The notes below the pieces were generated by a model that was not told the DNA's origin, did not search any database, and saw nothing but the letters and a program-made list of their open reading frames with translations. Shown here in pieces: positions 22,601-35,008 of a stretch of 64,000 nt of DNA. Position numbers and translations under genes: made by a program. The stretch is from contig NC_082603.1 in NCBI RefSeq assembly GCF_030936135.1, positions 12,368,880-12,432,879 of the forward strand. Reading direction: 5' to 3'. This stretch comes from Gavia stellata. Lineage: Eukaryota; Chordata; Aves; Gaviiformes; Gaviidae. The first letter of the stretch is position 1. The number at the start of each line of letters is the position of its first letter.

Positions 22601-23380
22601 GATATGATTTTTTTCTATAATGCATTTTGGTTTTTGCTTCTAACAACCTGTTTAAAAAAAAAATCTGCCAGATGAAATGTTCAGCACAAACTGCAATCCT
22701 TACTATTTGTAGAAAATATGATTTAAAAAAGGACACTATCAGGTAATTCTTATTTTAAATGTTTACACTTATAAAAATGCTTTGGAAGCTTGAAACTGAA
22801 ATCCTTTGTAATAATTTTCTTCTTCCTACCTCCCTCTTCCCATCTTAAATGCCTTTATTTTCCCAGGATTATCATAAATGACAGAGTGCAGCTGCTGATT
22901 AAAAACATTAAAAGACCACAAACGGATAAATTGTGTTTTAAAAGAAAATGGAAGCTTACATGGATTTTTTTTCAAACAAATAGAATGCATAGATGGCTAC
23001 GGTACTCATCCATCAACCTTTACAGTGTCCGCTTGAGGTAGCCTTTCTAAAGAATTACTAAACAAGCCCCAACATAATCTAAATCTTTGCATCAAAACCA
23101 CTATCTCCTCGAAAGTCCACTCTCCATTTAACACCAGTCGTGACGAACATCATAATACATTTTAAAAGCTTCTGACAAAACAGCAGGTACAGTGGACATA
23201 AATGTTAGTTCTAAATCTGCAGCCCTCAATGTACATTGTATGCACATAAATATCTCAGCTATAATACACATTCAAGATCCATCCCTACAAGCCATACTAT
23301 TATGTAAAGCACAGCCATGCTAAATTCAGGATACAAACCATAATTCCACATCTACAAAATGAAAGTAGAATTAGTGGCAG

Positions 23381-23386
23381 TTTATT
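23381..23386 (-). terminator. PRPF38B: Candidate poly(A) signal for PRPF38B
   Basis: AATAAA on the minus strand about 345 nt beyond the PRPF38B stop. Further AATAAA hexamers lie beyond it (for example near 22855, 22525 and 21385), so alternative longer 3' UTRs are likely. Confidence 0.35.
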
Positions 23387-23728
23387 GCCTCATACAAATT
23401 TTACCAACATGGCAACCATGCCAAAGGAATTAAAACATTTTCAGGACATATGTACAGACTGTACATTTCAGAAACATCTGAACAATAAAAATGCAAGAAC
23501 AATCTCTGCATTACGAATTAAACTAAACAAATGGTTTGAAACCGTCAATGCATTGAATGGGTTTACAAAGGCACTTCCCTACCCAAAATAGGAAATGACA
23601 ATCTGCAGCCTAGAGGGAGGTTGGAGAAGAGTGCTTGTCAACTACTGCACAATCTCAACTTTAAGAAAAAATAAGCAGGATTTAATCAAACATTTATAGG
23701 ATTCAATGTGATCCACTTCCAAAAGAGT

Positions 23729-24581
23729 TCACACAGTCTCATCTTTGTTTTTCTGTTGCTTTTCTTGGCTCTCTCGTTCTGTACTTTGGCTCCTTCGACG
23801 ATCGTGTTTGTCCGAATGGTCCTTGCTGTCACTGTGATCATGTTTGTGGGAACGTTCTTTGCTTCTGCTACGCTTTCTAGATTTTTCTTTGCTGGGACTC
23901 TGGTCTCGTTTTCTGGACTTCTCAACACTATCTGTTCTTCCTCTGCTTCTGCTTCTACTTCGTTTATTTGACTTCTCTTTACTTTCATTTTTATGTTTAC
24001 TTGATTTCTCTTTGCTCCTGCTTCTGCTGCGCTTACCTGTATTCTTACTTCGGCTCCTACTCCTATGCTTTCTTTCCCGGCTTCGACTTCTACTATGTTT
24101 TCTCTCTTTTTTGGGATCCCTCTTGTCATCCCGGTGTTTCTTGTCATCCTTATCATCCTTGTGCCTTCTCTCTTCTAGATCACCCTTACTTTTCCTTTCT
24201 TTTGATCTTTCTCTAGATCGATCTTTTTCCCTCTCACTACCTCTTTCCTTATCATAATCTCTCTCTTTTTTCCGACTCCGTTCATTTTCTTTCTCTCGCT
24301 CCCTATCCCTGTCTCTTCTATCTCCTTTCCTGTCACGACTTCGACTACGGCTTCTGTATCTGTCCCTGCTTCTGCTTCGCCTCCGTTCTAGCGTGCGATC
24401 ACTACTTCGAGATCTCCGCCTTTCTTTTTCTCTCTCCTTAGCTTCACGTTCTAATCTCTGCCGTTCTCTTTCTCTTTCTAGTTCTCTATCAAAACTAGAT
24501 GATCCATGGCCTTCCCGATGATGACTTCTGCTTCTGGATCTTCTGGGAGACCTCCTGGGACTGATAGATCGTCTTGGAGAC
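23729..24581 (-). CDS. PRPF38B: PRPF38B coding exon 6 (RS tail and stop)
   Basis: 853 nt, acceptor attttaaaag, encoding 283 residues after the split codon; ends QEKQQKNKDETV, then TGA. Nearly all residues are Arg, Ser, Lys, Glu or Asp in short dipeptide repeats. The opposite strand therefore shows long Leu/Ser/Phe-rich frames, which are shadows. Confidence 0.96.
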
Positions 24582-27500
24582 CTTTTAAAATAAAAGATAT
24601 TCAATATGAAACAGAACCTTTTAAAGTTAAGGGACCCTCTTTACTTTCCAATTTATACTTTACATACACAGTCTGTATTTAATCTTCAATACCAAATATC
24701 TGATTATTTTAATCCATTAGCATCTATAAACTGTTGTGCCTGTTTCCTTAAAACCTATCTCAGTGAAAAGATGACATGTTTCTGGTAATAAGTAGTTAAA
24801 TATTGAACTTTTGATATTCATTTTCAAAATACCGTGTATATGACCTTGAACGTCTACGTTCTGCATGCCGGTCTATTTCTTCCATTCCCTCCTTGCCGTC
24901 TTTCTTGATTTTTCTAGGTCTGCTTTTAATTTGCTGATCAATGGTTTTCTGGACTGGCACAGGAATTCTTGGAAACAATGTGGAAAACCATTCAAGCTTA
25001 GTGAGGAAGGAACGAAGCATCTCCCCGATGGTCATAACGCAACCTCCACCTGCCTTCACATCCAGGTCCTACAAAATACAAGCAAAAAATATCCTGATGG
25101 TCAAAAATATTCTTTACTGGTTTTCAAAAAAATGCTGCTACATTACTGCCCTCTTGAAGTCTCATGATTATGAAAGTTTACTTGTCTCATATTCTAATAC
25201 ATTTCCTTAGAAAAATTCAAACTCTGCACCCTTTGGATTTGGCAGTATGTTACAGATAGGGAATGGGACTTAATATATACGCATGCAGGCACATACTAAT
25301 CCTGCAGCCATCTGGATGGTAAGGGACTGTCGATGAAGAGATTAAGGTGAAATCCCCTTACACAGTCTGGTTATACGGTATGATCTTGTGTTTTATTTAA
25401 ATGCCACAAAGTTGAGAAGCCCTCTCAAACTACATTTAATACTCCATTTTGTGAATGTACAACTGCGTACTATCATACCCAACCCTGTGGCCTAAATCAT
25501 TTAAAAACTACATCATTGCCTATCTAAAAATGATCATAGAAAAACCTCTAGTACAAAATGGCATCCTAACAGAATTGGAAGCAATAGCAAACCAACTGCC
25601 ATGAAGCAGTGAGGTTTCTAATTTAGAAATATGTAAAAAAATAAATAAATGAACAAATAATTGGAAACGCATAATCCATGATGACCATTGTCTCTGAAAA
25701 GGGTCATTACCGCATGAAGGCCTTCTTGCTATGCCCTCTCACAGCTCAGGACATGTTAGTCAGCTATTGTCAGTCCCAAACCTATAGTGCAAGCACACAA
25801 GGAAAGTGAGATTTGTTATCTAAACAGGAAGAGAAAATCTAAATGTAAAACTGCTTGCACTCACACACATTTAAGTGTTCAGATATACAGTTTTTCCAAA
25901 TATAATCGCTGCAGAGATCTAAAGAAGAAAAAAAGGAGTTAAACGTAGCACCTGGAGAGTACGTACAGTTAAACAAAATAAACATAAGCATTTTGAAAAG
26001 TAACTCTGTATCCTGGAAAGTTTTTCTTTTTCACAGCAGCAGGACAAAAGATGAACTGCTTCCACATATTTAAGAACTGGAGAAAAAAAAAAAGTCCTGT
26101 AGGTTTAAATAATTCCATATATATAAATTTGCTTCATCCTATTGAGCTTGACCAGGACTGGTAAGAAACTTAAGACAAGCAGCTCCAAACACTTTTTCCT
26201 ACATAACACAAAGCTACTGAAAGCAGCTGGGAAAGAAACACTAATTCCAAAAATATATTGGGAAGTTTTAAACAACAATAAACAAATATTTGCTCATAAC
26301 CAATATCTGCAAGAACGGAAACATATAAACTAAAAAAAGGTGCTTTGAATAATGAACCAGTTAAAACCTGCACAATGAGTTGCACTTGTGATCGTTCTAT
26401 TGTCCTGAGAATGAAGTTGTTTGTGGGGGCCTGAAAATGAAGCGACCCCAATCCTCCTCATAAGTTATAACGCAACATTGCAGAGAGGAGTTCATATTAA
26501 CTAGCACCACCTGGGGGAGAAGGAGGATATCACAGCCATGCAATCAAGATTTAAATTTGCTTTGATGTTTGTTACAAACATACAATAACACAGGTTTACC
26601 TGAAATAACAGCTGTTTCCTTTGCACAGTGTTTTTGATACTTAACATGAAAGAAGCTGTTTAAAATAAATACACTGCATTGCAGTCAGATACAGGTATCA
26701 TTAACACTATTTTTAATACAAGTACTCGGACATCATTTGCAACTGCAATGTTTGAAATTTCTTGAAGTAGGTGCCTAGTGTCACACTGAAGAGGGCAAGT
26801 GATCCTTCCTGTTCCATTCTTAAATCTAGGATGCAATTTAAAACCTGCTCAATAAATACAAATTGCAACAGTATGTAGCAGACTGTATATTCAACTTCAC
26901 GGACCAAGAAACCTCACCCAGTAGCTCCTGCTCCATTTCTCCACACAATAAATCAGGACTATGGTACCAAAGGTATCCTCCTATCTGACTGCATAATAAT
27001 GCAGCCTCTTTACTGAACTTCTGAAGTTAGCAACTCTTGTTTCTTTTTTTGCCCCGTTAGCAAAGACATTAAGGTTACCAGAAACAATGCCACCTTATGC
27101 AGTAGTTAGGCTGTTTGTTTCTCCTCTGAAGAAATCCTAGGTTTAGTTATGCCAGGACATGAAGAATAACCATAAAGATTTTTGGTAATATTTTTAAAGG
27201 TAAATGTTGATTTCTACTATATACTTCCCACTCCGCTATGTGAGCGCCAATTCCCCCTGTCCCAGTAATAAATGCAAAATACAAATTTAGCACTCTCAGC
27301 ACTTACTATACCTTGCTTAAAAATAATTATTTTTCTAAAAAACACACAGAAGCTGCACTTGCACAGCCTGCTGTCTGCATTCTGATTTAATAGACCTGTT
27401 TCACATGGCTTTGTAATATTTGACACAGTAACATCCTAACCAACGGAAAATTCTGTTAAATCTTTGATGTCCAAGAAAAACGACCTGGGTCCCGGCTCTG

Positions 27501-30500
27501 ACCTGCTTCTTGCACTAATTAACAAAATTACAACAACATAATATGGCAACATTCAAACTAAATAAAACCTTATCAAACAGTGTTTAAACCTAAAGTAGTA
27601 ACATGAAAAGAAACAAAAGAAAACAAATTATTACCCTCGCCGACATACCTCTTCATCATCAAGAAAGGATTCAAACCAGTCCCATAGATCTGTAGGTGGT
27701 TGTGTGTACCTTTAAGTACAAAAAGAACGTAAAATTTTAATACAGCTTTCTGTATATTAAATTAGTCATCAGTTGATTATATTGATACTTGCCTAATATA
27801 CATAAATCCAAGAGCCCTAATATATGGAGAGTCTGTATGAGTTATAAGGCCCATCACTTGCTTACGAGTGAGTTTCAGCGTAAATAATTTGTAGAGCAGA
27901 CAAAAGGCAGTAGACACAATTCCTCCAGTTCCAACACCACGCACCTTTCAAAAGAAAAAAGTTAGGTGACAATGCAGGAAGTCACAAAGACATTATCCCA
28001 AATCTACAAAAGAATATGAGAACTAACACAGGATAAACCTACCAACAGAGCTATGTGGAAAAAGTAACACATAAAGTATCTACAGCTCTGCAAGCAAGGG
28101 GGATAAACCAACTCTTTATAATAAATACTTTTACATCTAGGGACTAAGCCAACATACAAGCAAATTTTGGCCATGCTTGGGAAATTTATTTACCAGACAG
28201 AAAAATTTAAGAAGGCACGTACTTCTACTTACCCCTCCACACATCCCTGTCTGGCCTGCTGTTTTTCTGCTCCCCTTTTCCCATGGTTCAACGTGCGTAA
28301 CCTGGGGGGCAGGAAGAAAGCAAATGACAATTGCAAACTCCATAATGTTTAGCTGCTTGTACAAACCTAATTTAAACAATGGCTATCCTAAATCAATCTT
28401 AAATAGCTTGCCTTCTCCTACCAAATTCAAGATCAAGTCTGCTTTGTCATTAAGGCAAAGCATTTGGCTTTTTTAATTACCACATTGAGAAATTATTGCC
28501 AAAATAATGGATGAAGTTTAAAAAACAAAACAAAAACCACAAAGCAAGCATACATGCTTATTCTATACTCCAAGTACTTTCAAATACTTTATGACTAAAC
28601 CCCATCATTACTATTTTCTATGTTGACTAAAAAATTACCTTTATTTAAACTTTCTCTTAACAAGTTTAGTGATACCTGATGATGACAGCTACAGAAGTCA
28701 AAAATCTACAGTCTCATATTCATAAATCTCATTTATGCAGTAAGCCTAGCTAGAGATTTCTTTTGAGCATCACCTACAACTAGGACAAAAGAAAGATGTC
28801 TATTAAGTGTAGTATTCTAATCTAAAAAGCCAGTAGACTTGTAGACTGCAGTGACGATGTTCTTAGATAAAATGGTTCCTAAGTACGAGTAAAGTTTGCC
28901 TAATTCAAATCTTCTGAGATGCATTTAGAGATGAGTGCACAAACATAGTTAACCAACACCATTCCTTAAACCTGACAATAAACATAAACAAGTCATAAAC
29001 AATTCAAGAACTATAGAACTGCCTAAGCTACATTTGAAATTGTAAAATTCAGAGAACTGATGTCTGGCTCAATAAACAAGTATATTTCCTAAACATGTCA
29101 ACCTAAAAAAAAAAAAGTAAAAACAAGACACAAAAAAAATACAATGGTCTTACAGTGGATTGGGGATAAGAGTCTGTGGCCAAGTTGTACTGTAGTTCAC
29201 AAATTAGAATTCTTTAACAATACATGAAACAAAGCTAATTATGTACACAATCACATGAATTCAGAGACATACTAACGGCTGAAGTTGCTGAACTGTTTTA
29301 TTTTACAGTTGCTGACTTCTCCAAATAGGAAAGATGAGACATGCCAATGCCATAGAATTCAAAATCCACTATGACTTCTCATATTACTAGCATTATATGA
29401 GAAGTTCACAAATACTACTGCACATCTTTCTGATTATTTACAGTTTTGCCTGCCACAGGAAATGAAAAGTACTTTTAGTCAAAGTATCAAATATGACACT
29501 ACCACAAGGGTAGTCTTCAATTTTTTTTTTACTTACAGTTACATTTATTGGCAACAATCAATATAAACATGCTGGTTTTGACAGATATCAACTAAAAAAC
29601 CCTCAAAGCCCTGAAAACAATACTCATTTCAGAAAGAGCATTTAAAGTTTTGATCCTACAAAGACTGCTGCATATGCTTAACTTGTTGGAAGCATACAGA
29701 TTAAATGAAGTTGAGGACATGCGCATGGTGCTAAGATCAGGGATAAAGAAAGAAGAAGTCATCCACTTTGCAGATACAGAACTGAAACAGGAGACCAGAA
29801 CTACAAGTGAATTAATTCAAATATCTAGACAGAATCCATATCTTCAAAGATGGTCCCTATCACTAGCTGCCTGTGTGACTCAAGATCATCTTTCCCAAGA
29901 ATCCAGCACCCAGCATTCTTAAATTTTTTAAATGAGCCACTTATTTTGGTTCCCAAACACAAATACACCCAAAAACACACCTGCTATGATGAATATCATA
30001 GTCATTTAAAAAAAAAAAAAAAAAAAGGCAAAAAGCCAGCAATTTTTCAGGAATCTTAAAACATGAAAAGAATTCAAATCTTCTGAATATCAATGAAGTA
30101 CCTTAATCATCAGATTATCTTCTCCCTCACATCTACTATTCATGTGTAAGTAAGGAGCTGAGTTTTCTCTTTATTTAGCATGTAGTTTTGAGTCAGAATA
30201 AATGTCAAGTTCAGTAAACAAACTTTATTTACATTGGATTAACAAGCAGATATTTAATGGTATGTCAAAATTCTTCCCCAATTTAAGACCAAGCCACTTA
30301 CGGAATTAAACACTGAGACACGCAAATGAACTATTTGACCTACTGCAGTTGAGCTCTACCAATACTAAGAAGACAAATCATATCAAATATTTTTTACTAC
30401 ATTTGAAAGGGTCCTTGTAAAATACAATAAGCTCTGAAATTTTCTGAAAATGTGTTTCTTTTGTAAATTTTTCAGCTCTTGCCATCACTTGCAAAAATAA

Positions 30501-31979
30501 ACTTTGCTGCTTTCCATTCAAGCAGTCAGAATGAATTAATCCTATCTCACATACAGCAAGTGGTAAATTGACTGAAAACAAGCTTTGCCGACAATCTATG
30601 TTACTCTAAGTATTAGGACAATGAAGTAGTCCACTCCAAATAACAGAGCGCAAGCAGAGAAGTGCTGTCGTTAAGAGAAAAACCAGTAGCACTGTCTTCA
30701 TAAGTGCAAACAAAGCCAAAAATCTCAAAATACTTCCGTGGAGTTATTTTTCACAATTATAGTGCCATAAGTAACTTGACTTGCTCTGGTTCAATGAGAC
30801 AAAAAGGCTACTTTTTTTTTTTCCCATTTCAAAGTATATTGAATCCTGCTGACACAATAACATTATCAAGCAGAATCAATTCACCTGAGAAAAAAAAAAA
30901 CTCAATAACCACCAAAGTACAGCTGACTGAAGACAGCAGCCTGAATTACTTAAGTTTTGCTGTCACTATCAGAACAAAGAATGTGGCTGTGTTGATGAGC
31001 ATTAATTATGCATACCTCTACCTGGGAGACTGGCTTGATGGAAGCCTCGCTGCAAAACTGATTCAATCCTGCTAACAAAACAAGAACTGAGACATGGGTG
31101 CACTGACACAGTTCAGTTATCTCCCCAGCACATCCTACCTAAGGCCAGGAGAAGCACTAAAATGAACTAGTTTTTGACTGGGTGGGGAGGGGGGATCCTA
31201 ATCTCTAGCTAAGAAGGCCACATGCAAACTCTTGCTGAAACCACCTACAGTCACCACCAGGCCTTTTGCGCGTCAGCAACTCCTAGGCTGCGGGGAGTGC
31301 TTGTCTCTAAAAGTGGCATGCAGATCGGGTCCCCTCTGCACTCTCTCCGACTGAGAGCGCAGTCCTTAGGCGACCATTTCATCCCCACTGCCCTGGCCCA
31401 CGCTGCCCACTTCAAAACTAACTTACAACTCCGTAATTCCAAATCCGACGCGAAACACACTTCTTTTGTAAGAGAAACAAGGCAGCACCTTGGGTTCCCC
31501 CAATTAAGCAATAAAAAACAGATTTGCTCCCATACCTTACCGCAAGATAAGGAGCAGGAAGGCAAGAGAGAGAATCCGCAGGCCGCAATCAAAGCCTTCC
31601 CCCTTCCAAAACCCCAGCCACGGGGAGGCTCGGGACAGGCGCCAGCACAGCCCCGAGGAGTCCGCGGCGCCTAGGGCGCGGCCCGCAGGCTCACCTTGAA
31701 GTAGATCTCGTCCACCACTTCATGGTAAGTCTTGAGCTCATAGAGCTGCACCTTGAAGTAGGGCGACGAGAGGATGTTGGTGAGGATCATGGGGTTCAGG
31801 TTCATGGTCTTCTCATTCCCCCACAGCGGCAGCACGTTGCCCTGCTTGCCTGAGGCCGCCGGCTTGGGCGCTCCGCTCTGCAGCTGCTGCTGGGCCGGCG
31901 GGACGGCGCCAGGCTGGTGCTGGGCTGCCTGCTGCCCCTGGCAGTTCCCGGCGCCGACAGCGGGGCTGTTGTTGGCCAT
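23729..31979 (-). CDS. PRPF38B: PRPF38B, pre-mRNA-splicing factor 38B (6 coding exons, complete)
   Basis: Coding exons in transcript order: 31979-31695, 28301-28233, 27944-27793, 27709-27649, 25068-24845, 24581-23729. They give 547 residues, close to the 546 I recall for human. PRPF38B belongs to the PRP38 family of nuclear spliceosome factors, linked to activation of the tri-snRNP complex. Order along the protein: a Gln/Ala/Pro-rich start (about 1-45), the PRP38 domain (about 50-235, with GNEKTMNLNPMILTNIL, THVEPWEKGSRKTAGQ and RKQVMGLITHTDSPYIRALG), then a long tail of Arg-Ser, Arg-Glu and Arg-Asp dipeptides (about 255-547) typical of SR-like splicing proteins. The start codon lies in a CpG island facing HENMT1. 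The intron after exon 3 starts with GC in place of GT. Identification is firm. Confidence 0.97.
24845..25068 (-). CDS. PRPF38B: PRPF38B coding exon 5
   Basis: 224 nt, phase 0 to 2, acceptor tattttgtag. Encodes DLDVKAGGGCVMTIGEMLRS through to RRRSRS. I chose the donor at 24844 (AAG then GTCATA) because it restores the human-like RSRSPRRS junction. A second in-frame GT (GTATTT) lies 12 nt further on and would insert four residues. Confidence 0.9.
27649..27709 (-). CDS. PRPF38B: PRPF38B coding exon 4
   Basis: 61 nt, phase 2 to 0, acceptor tacttaaag, donor GTATGT. Encodes YTQPPTDLWDWFESFLDDEE, a conserved part of the PRP38 domain. Its first base completes the Arg codon left open by exon 3, which fixes the GC donor there. 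Confidence 0.95.
27787..27792 (-). other. PRPF38B: Non-canonical GC splice donor (GC-AG intron) in PRPF38B
   Basis: On the minus strand the exon 3 end reads ATTAG then GCAAGT. Only this border keeps frame into exon 4 (Ile-Arg-Tyr-Thr); no GT is present at a usable position. The flanking bases (AG before, AAGT after) fit the strong consensus typical of GC donors, recognised by the major U2-type spliceosome. Confidence 0.9.
27793..27944 (-). CDS. PRPF38B: PRPF38B coding exon 3
   Basis: 152 nt, phase 0 to 2, acceptor cttttgaaag. Encodes VRGVGTGGIVSTAFCLLYKL and on to YIRALGFMYI, the core of the PRP38 domain. Ends at a GC donor. Confidence 0.95.
28233..28301 (-). CDS. PRPF38B: PRPF38B coding exon 2
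   Basis: 69 nt (23 codons), phase 0-0, acceptor with a C-rich tract ending CCCCCCAG, donor GTAAGT. Encodes VTHVEPWEKGSRKTAGQTGM followed by CGG. Matches human as I recall it. Confidence 0.95.
30009..30027. repeat. Poly(A) tract
   Basis: Uninterrupted run of about 19 A in the large first intron of PRPF38B. No retroposon body was recognised upstream of it. Confidence 0.7.
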
Positions 31980-32620
31980 AGCGGCTCAGGGCCCGGAGCG
32001 GGGCGGCGGCACGCGGCCTGCAAGGCGGACGAGCGGCCGCGCCACACCAGAGCGCGGGCTGCCGGGCCGGGCGCTGCCTCCGCCAACTGCTGACAAGATG
32101 GCGGACTCTGCGGAAGTGACGGCTTCGCCTTCCGGGGCCGAGCCGACCAATCCCCGCGGGAGAGTGCGGCGGCGCAAGGCGGGGGCGGGCGATAAGGGAA
32201 GAGGCGGGGGCGCCCTTTCCCCCGGGGCTCGGCCCCTTCCCGCGGCCCGGCCGCGTGGTTCCTTCTCTCCCCCCCTTCAGCCGGCCGCCTCACAGACCCG
32301 GGGAGGCGAGCGCCGCCCCGCCGCCAGCTCACCCCTCTCGCTTCTGAGCCGCCGAGGGTCGCGTTGTGCCTCGCCCGAGACTTACCTCAGCCGCGGGGCA
32401 GCCCCGAGCCGGGCGGCGCCTGACGGCCAGGCCGCGGGCCCTCCCGGCGGGGAGATCCCGGCCGGGGAAAGCGAGGGGACCCCGCGGTGTGCCGGGGGGC
32501 GGCTGCGGTCACCGTAACACGAGATACTAAGCTAGCGACTTAGCAAACTCGGAAATTGGTCCTGCGGGTCACCCGTGTCGTTGGTAATGAGGCCAGCGCG
32601 CAGCAGGAGTAGGGGAGCGA
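31600..32620. promoter_or_regulatory. CpG-island promoter of PRPF38B
   Basis: About 1 kb of CpG-dense DNA covering PRPF38B coding exon 1 and its 5' flank. It contains a strong minus-strand donor (GAG then GTAAGT, border at 32386/32385), which suggests an alternative 5' UTR exon upstream of the start codon, although no matching acceptor before 31979 was established. Long frames on both strands here are compositional. Confidence 0.85.
31695..31979 (-). CDS. PRPF38B: PRPF38B coding exon 1
   Basis: 285 nt (95 codons), donor GTGAGC, phase 0. Begins MANNSPA; the first ~45 residues are Gln/Ala/Pro-rich, then SGKQGNVLPLWGNEKTMNL starts the conserved region. The start has G at +4 and matches the human N-terminus. 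Confidence 0.95.
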
Positions 32621-34935
32621 GCACCGGCCTACCTGCTGCTTCTGCCTTCGCGCTAGTGGAGAAGATAAGAAATAACGATGGAGTTGTTCAGTGTGCAGGA
32701 ATCTGGGGTGAAGGAGCGTGTATTGATGGCTGACGACCAGGATACATCAAAGCCTGCCCACTTGAAACTAACGCTGGGTATGAGGCCCACTCCTCTGGCC
32801 GGGACCTGGCAATGGCTGAGCAGCTGCTGAGGATCTTCTCGTACGCCAAGAAAACAATAACTATTCCCTACTGCTAAATTCAAGCTGAACGCCTCCTCTG
32901 AAATTACTAATACTACATACAGACTCAGAACAATCAGAATTAGGTTAATGCATTTGAAAACTGCTGGATTTAAGAAAGTAATTGTCTACATTCAGATGCC
33001 AACAGGAAACAAAAGATAAAAACCTGCAGTTTTGCCTGAAATATATCTGATAGATGGCTTGAACTTGAATTTTCAGGTTACATTTACCTCCTTATTCAAA
33101 GGTTTCCAACAGGTTTTGAATTACATGCTTTTTTGCAAAAACAGAAAAAAACTAGTTACATACTTGGGCATCAAGCTTTAACCTGAAGTACAAAAGGGAG
33201 ACTGAATGCACGATTTAGAAGAATTGCCAAGAGATTCTAAACATCTGATGACTGTGCAAAAACATAACTGAAAGTCCACCAAAATGCCTGCAAACTGGGC
33301 ATAGTGAGACACAATACATTCAGTTGTACACACAGAGAAGGGCTCCATGTTGCTCAGTGAAGGGAGAAGTTGTTGTGGAAGCATCCATGGAAAAAGCATC
33401 TCTACCTGTGTGCTATTTAACAACTAATTTAGAATTTGAATTTAAAAATGAGGAGATAAATACTGTTGGAAGTAACATTAGAATATCTTCAATCTTCATT
33501 ATACATTGAAAACCTGAGAAACAGTAACCTATCTTTATTACTCTGGCCCTTTACTGTACCTTAGAGCTTGTACTATAGCAGAAAAGCGTTTGTATCAGGG
33601 CCCTGGCAGTTAACAGTTTCTCTAAGCTGCCTGTTCTGCTGTCTGGGCTCTTCACCCCCCCTTTTCCAGGAATAACGTCATCAGCTTCCTTTTGGCCTCC
33701 TCTTCCCATCTCAGCTGATTTCCAAAGATGTTCACAAACCCGTCTTTACTCATCACTCTACCATCTTGATGCAGTAAATATCCATTTAACAATCTCATAT
33801 GTAATTAAAGAACTAATCACAAAATTAATTCTAAGAAAGTGTCCTTATAACAGTGAAGTAATCTTGTTTTGGAGAGAGTTAGCTAGAGTAGTAACTTCTC
33901 TTTGAAGCTGAGTAGATTTTGTTGTTGTTTAGGGTACCCTTGACTCTTTGAGCACTTCCCTAATTTGTCTTGTATAATCACATCAAGACAATATTTGTTA
34001 TATTTTATATTACCCAAATTGTGTTTTCATGCATCTATCTTTTCTCGTTGGAATATTTAGTCAATATGTTCCCAAACATCAGTGTTTTTCCTCTGTATAA
34101 GATAGCATTTTTGTACTTCTTACGCAGCCCCTCTTTGGTGGCAATACTAAAACCTTTGATATAGCTGCAACCTATAAATTAATTTGCTCCAAATTATATT
34201 TTCTTCCCTCAGGCATCCCAGCTGGTCTTTACACAGAATAGAGCCAAAGTGCCAAAAAAAAAAAAAAATCATCCAGAAGGTGATTTTCACTTGCAAACTG
34301 CAAGGAACTATATATAATTATAAAAAAGAAAGAGTACGGTGATCTGTGTGTAAGAGCCTAGCTTCTCTTCTCATTCACACAGAATAATTCTGAAGTTTTT
34401 CAAACAGGCCTAATCTGGTAGTTGAGGAGAAAGATACTAGTACTAAGTCACTAAGCATCCTCTGAATCTGTTTTGAAAGGAATGGTTGTTAGCTCTTCAA
34501 TTACAGATTAAGCAGTATTGCTGCATGTATTTTCCTATCAAATATCAGTGTGGACTAGTGTCCTCTGGCAGTAGTGCTGCATTAGATTACTTTTGCCATC
34601 ACATTTAATTATATGCACTGCAACCTTAAAGGGAAAGTACAGGAATTGGATACAGTTGTCTTTCTCATCCCAATTACTGAAGGATAAAGTAAGTTCCAGC
34701 AGTTTAGGATTTTTTCATTCATTACTTTCTACTGTGAGATGCTTTTATTTCAATATAGTCATATAATTTGTTGCTCTCTGTATGGTACAAAAGTAACATG
34801 CTTCTCTAAAAATAACCTGCTTAATTTGTGGGCATATCGAGCTGAATACAACTTGAATATTCAGTTTGAAATTACAGATCGTAATGTGAAAAATACCTTT
34901 GAACTCAAGTTTCTGAGGAACCTTATTGACTTGGA

Positions 34936-35008
34936 CCTCCTTTGAGCAGGGGGTTGCACTGGATAACGTCTAAAGGTCCCTTCCAATACAAGTTATTCTA
35001 TAATTCCT
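34936..35008 (+). repeat. CR1 retroposon 3' end fragment
   Basis: Contains gagcagggggttgcactgga, then aaggtcccttccaata and ttattctataattcc. This is the conserved CR1 3' end in sense orientation, with the degraded terminal octamer. Confidence 0.85.

Larger units (their letters stand above)
17098..23728. other. Non-coding interval between facing FNDC7 and PRPF38B 3' ends
   Basis: 6.6 kb with no recognisable gene. The left part holds the FNDC7 3' UTR and the right part the PRPF38B 3' UTR; their limits cannot be fixed from sequence alone. It has a run of 11 C at about 17539-17549, a G-rich clump at about 20104-20121 (could form a G-quadruplex) and A/C tracts at 19132-19165 and 19571-19655. A 78-codon open frame on the minus strand at 20915-21151 has no recognised homology and is probably chance or UTR. 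Confidence 0.7.

Noticed and set aside
23708-24257. Leu/Ser/Phe-rich plus-strand frames
   Set aside because: Shadows of the Arg/Ser/Glu repeats of the PRPF38B RS tail on the other strand.
28670-28760. TGATGATGA box C-like motif in a PRPF38B intron, considered as a snoRNA
   Set aside because: No box D (CTGA) or terminal stem at a suitable distance.
29650-29922. 90-codon plus-strand frame in PRPF38B intron 1
   Set aside because: Antisense to the gene, no homology, no splice sites, ordinary codon use for chance.
31774-32517. 247-codon open frame on the plus strand over PRPF38B exon 1
   Set aside because: It is antisense to a real exon and runs through the CpG island; the product is low complexity with no recognisable domain.
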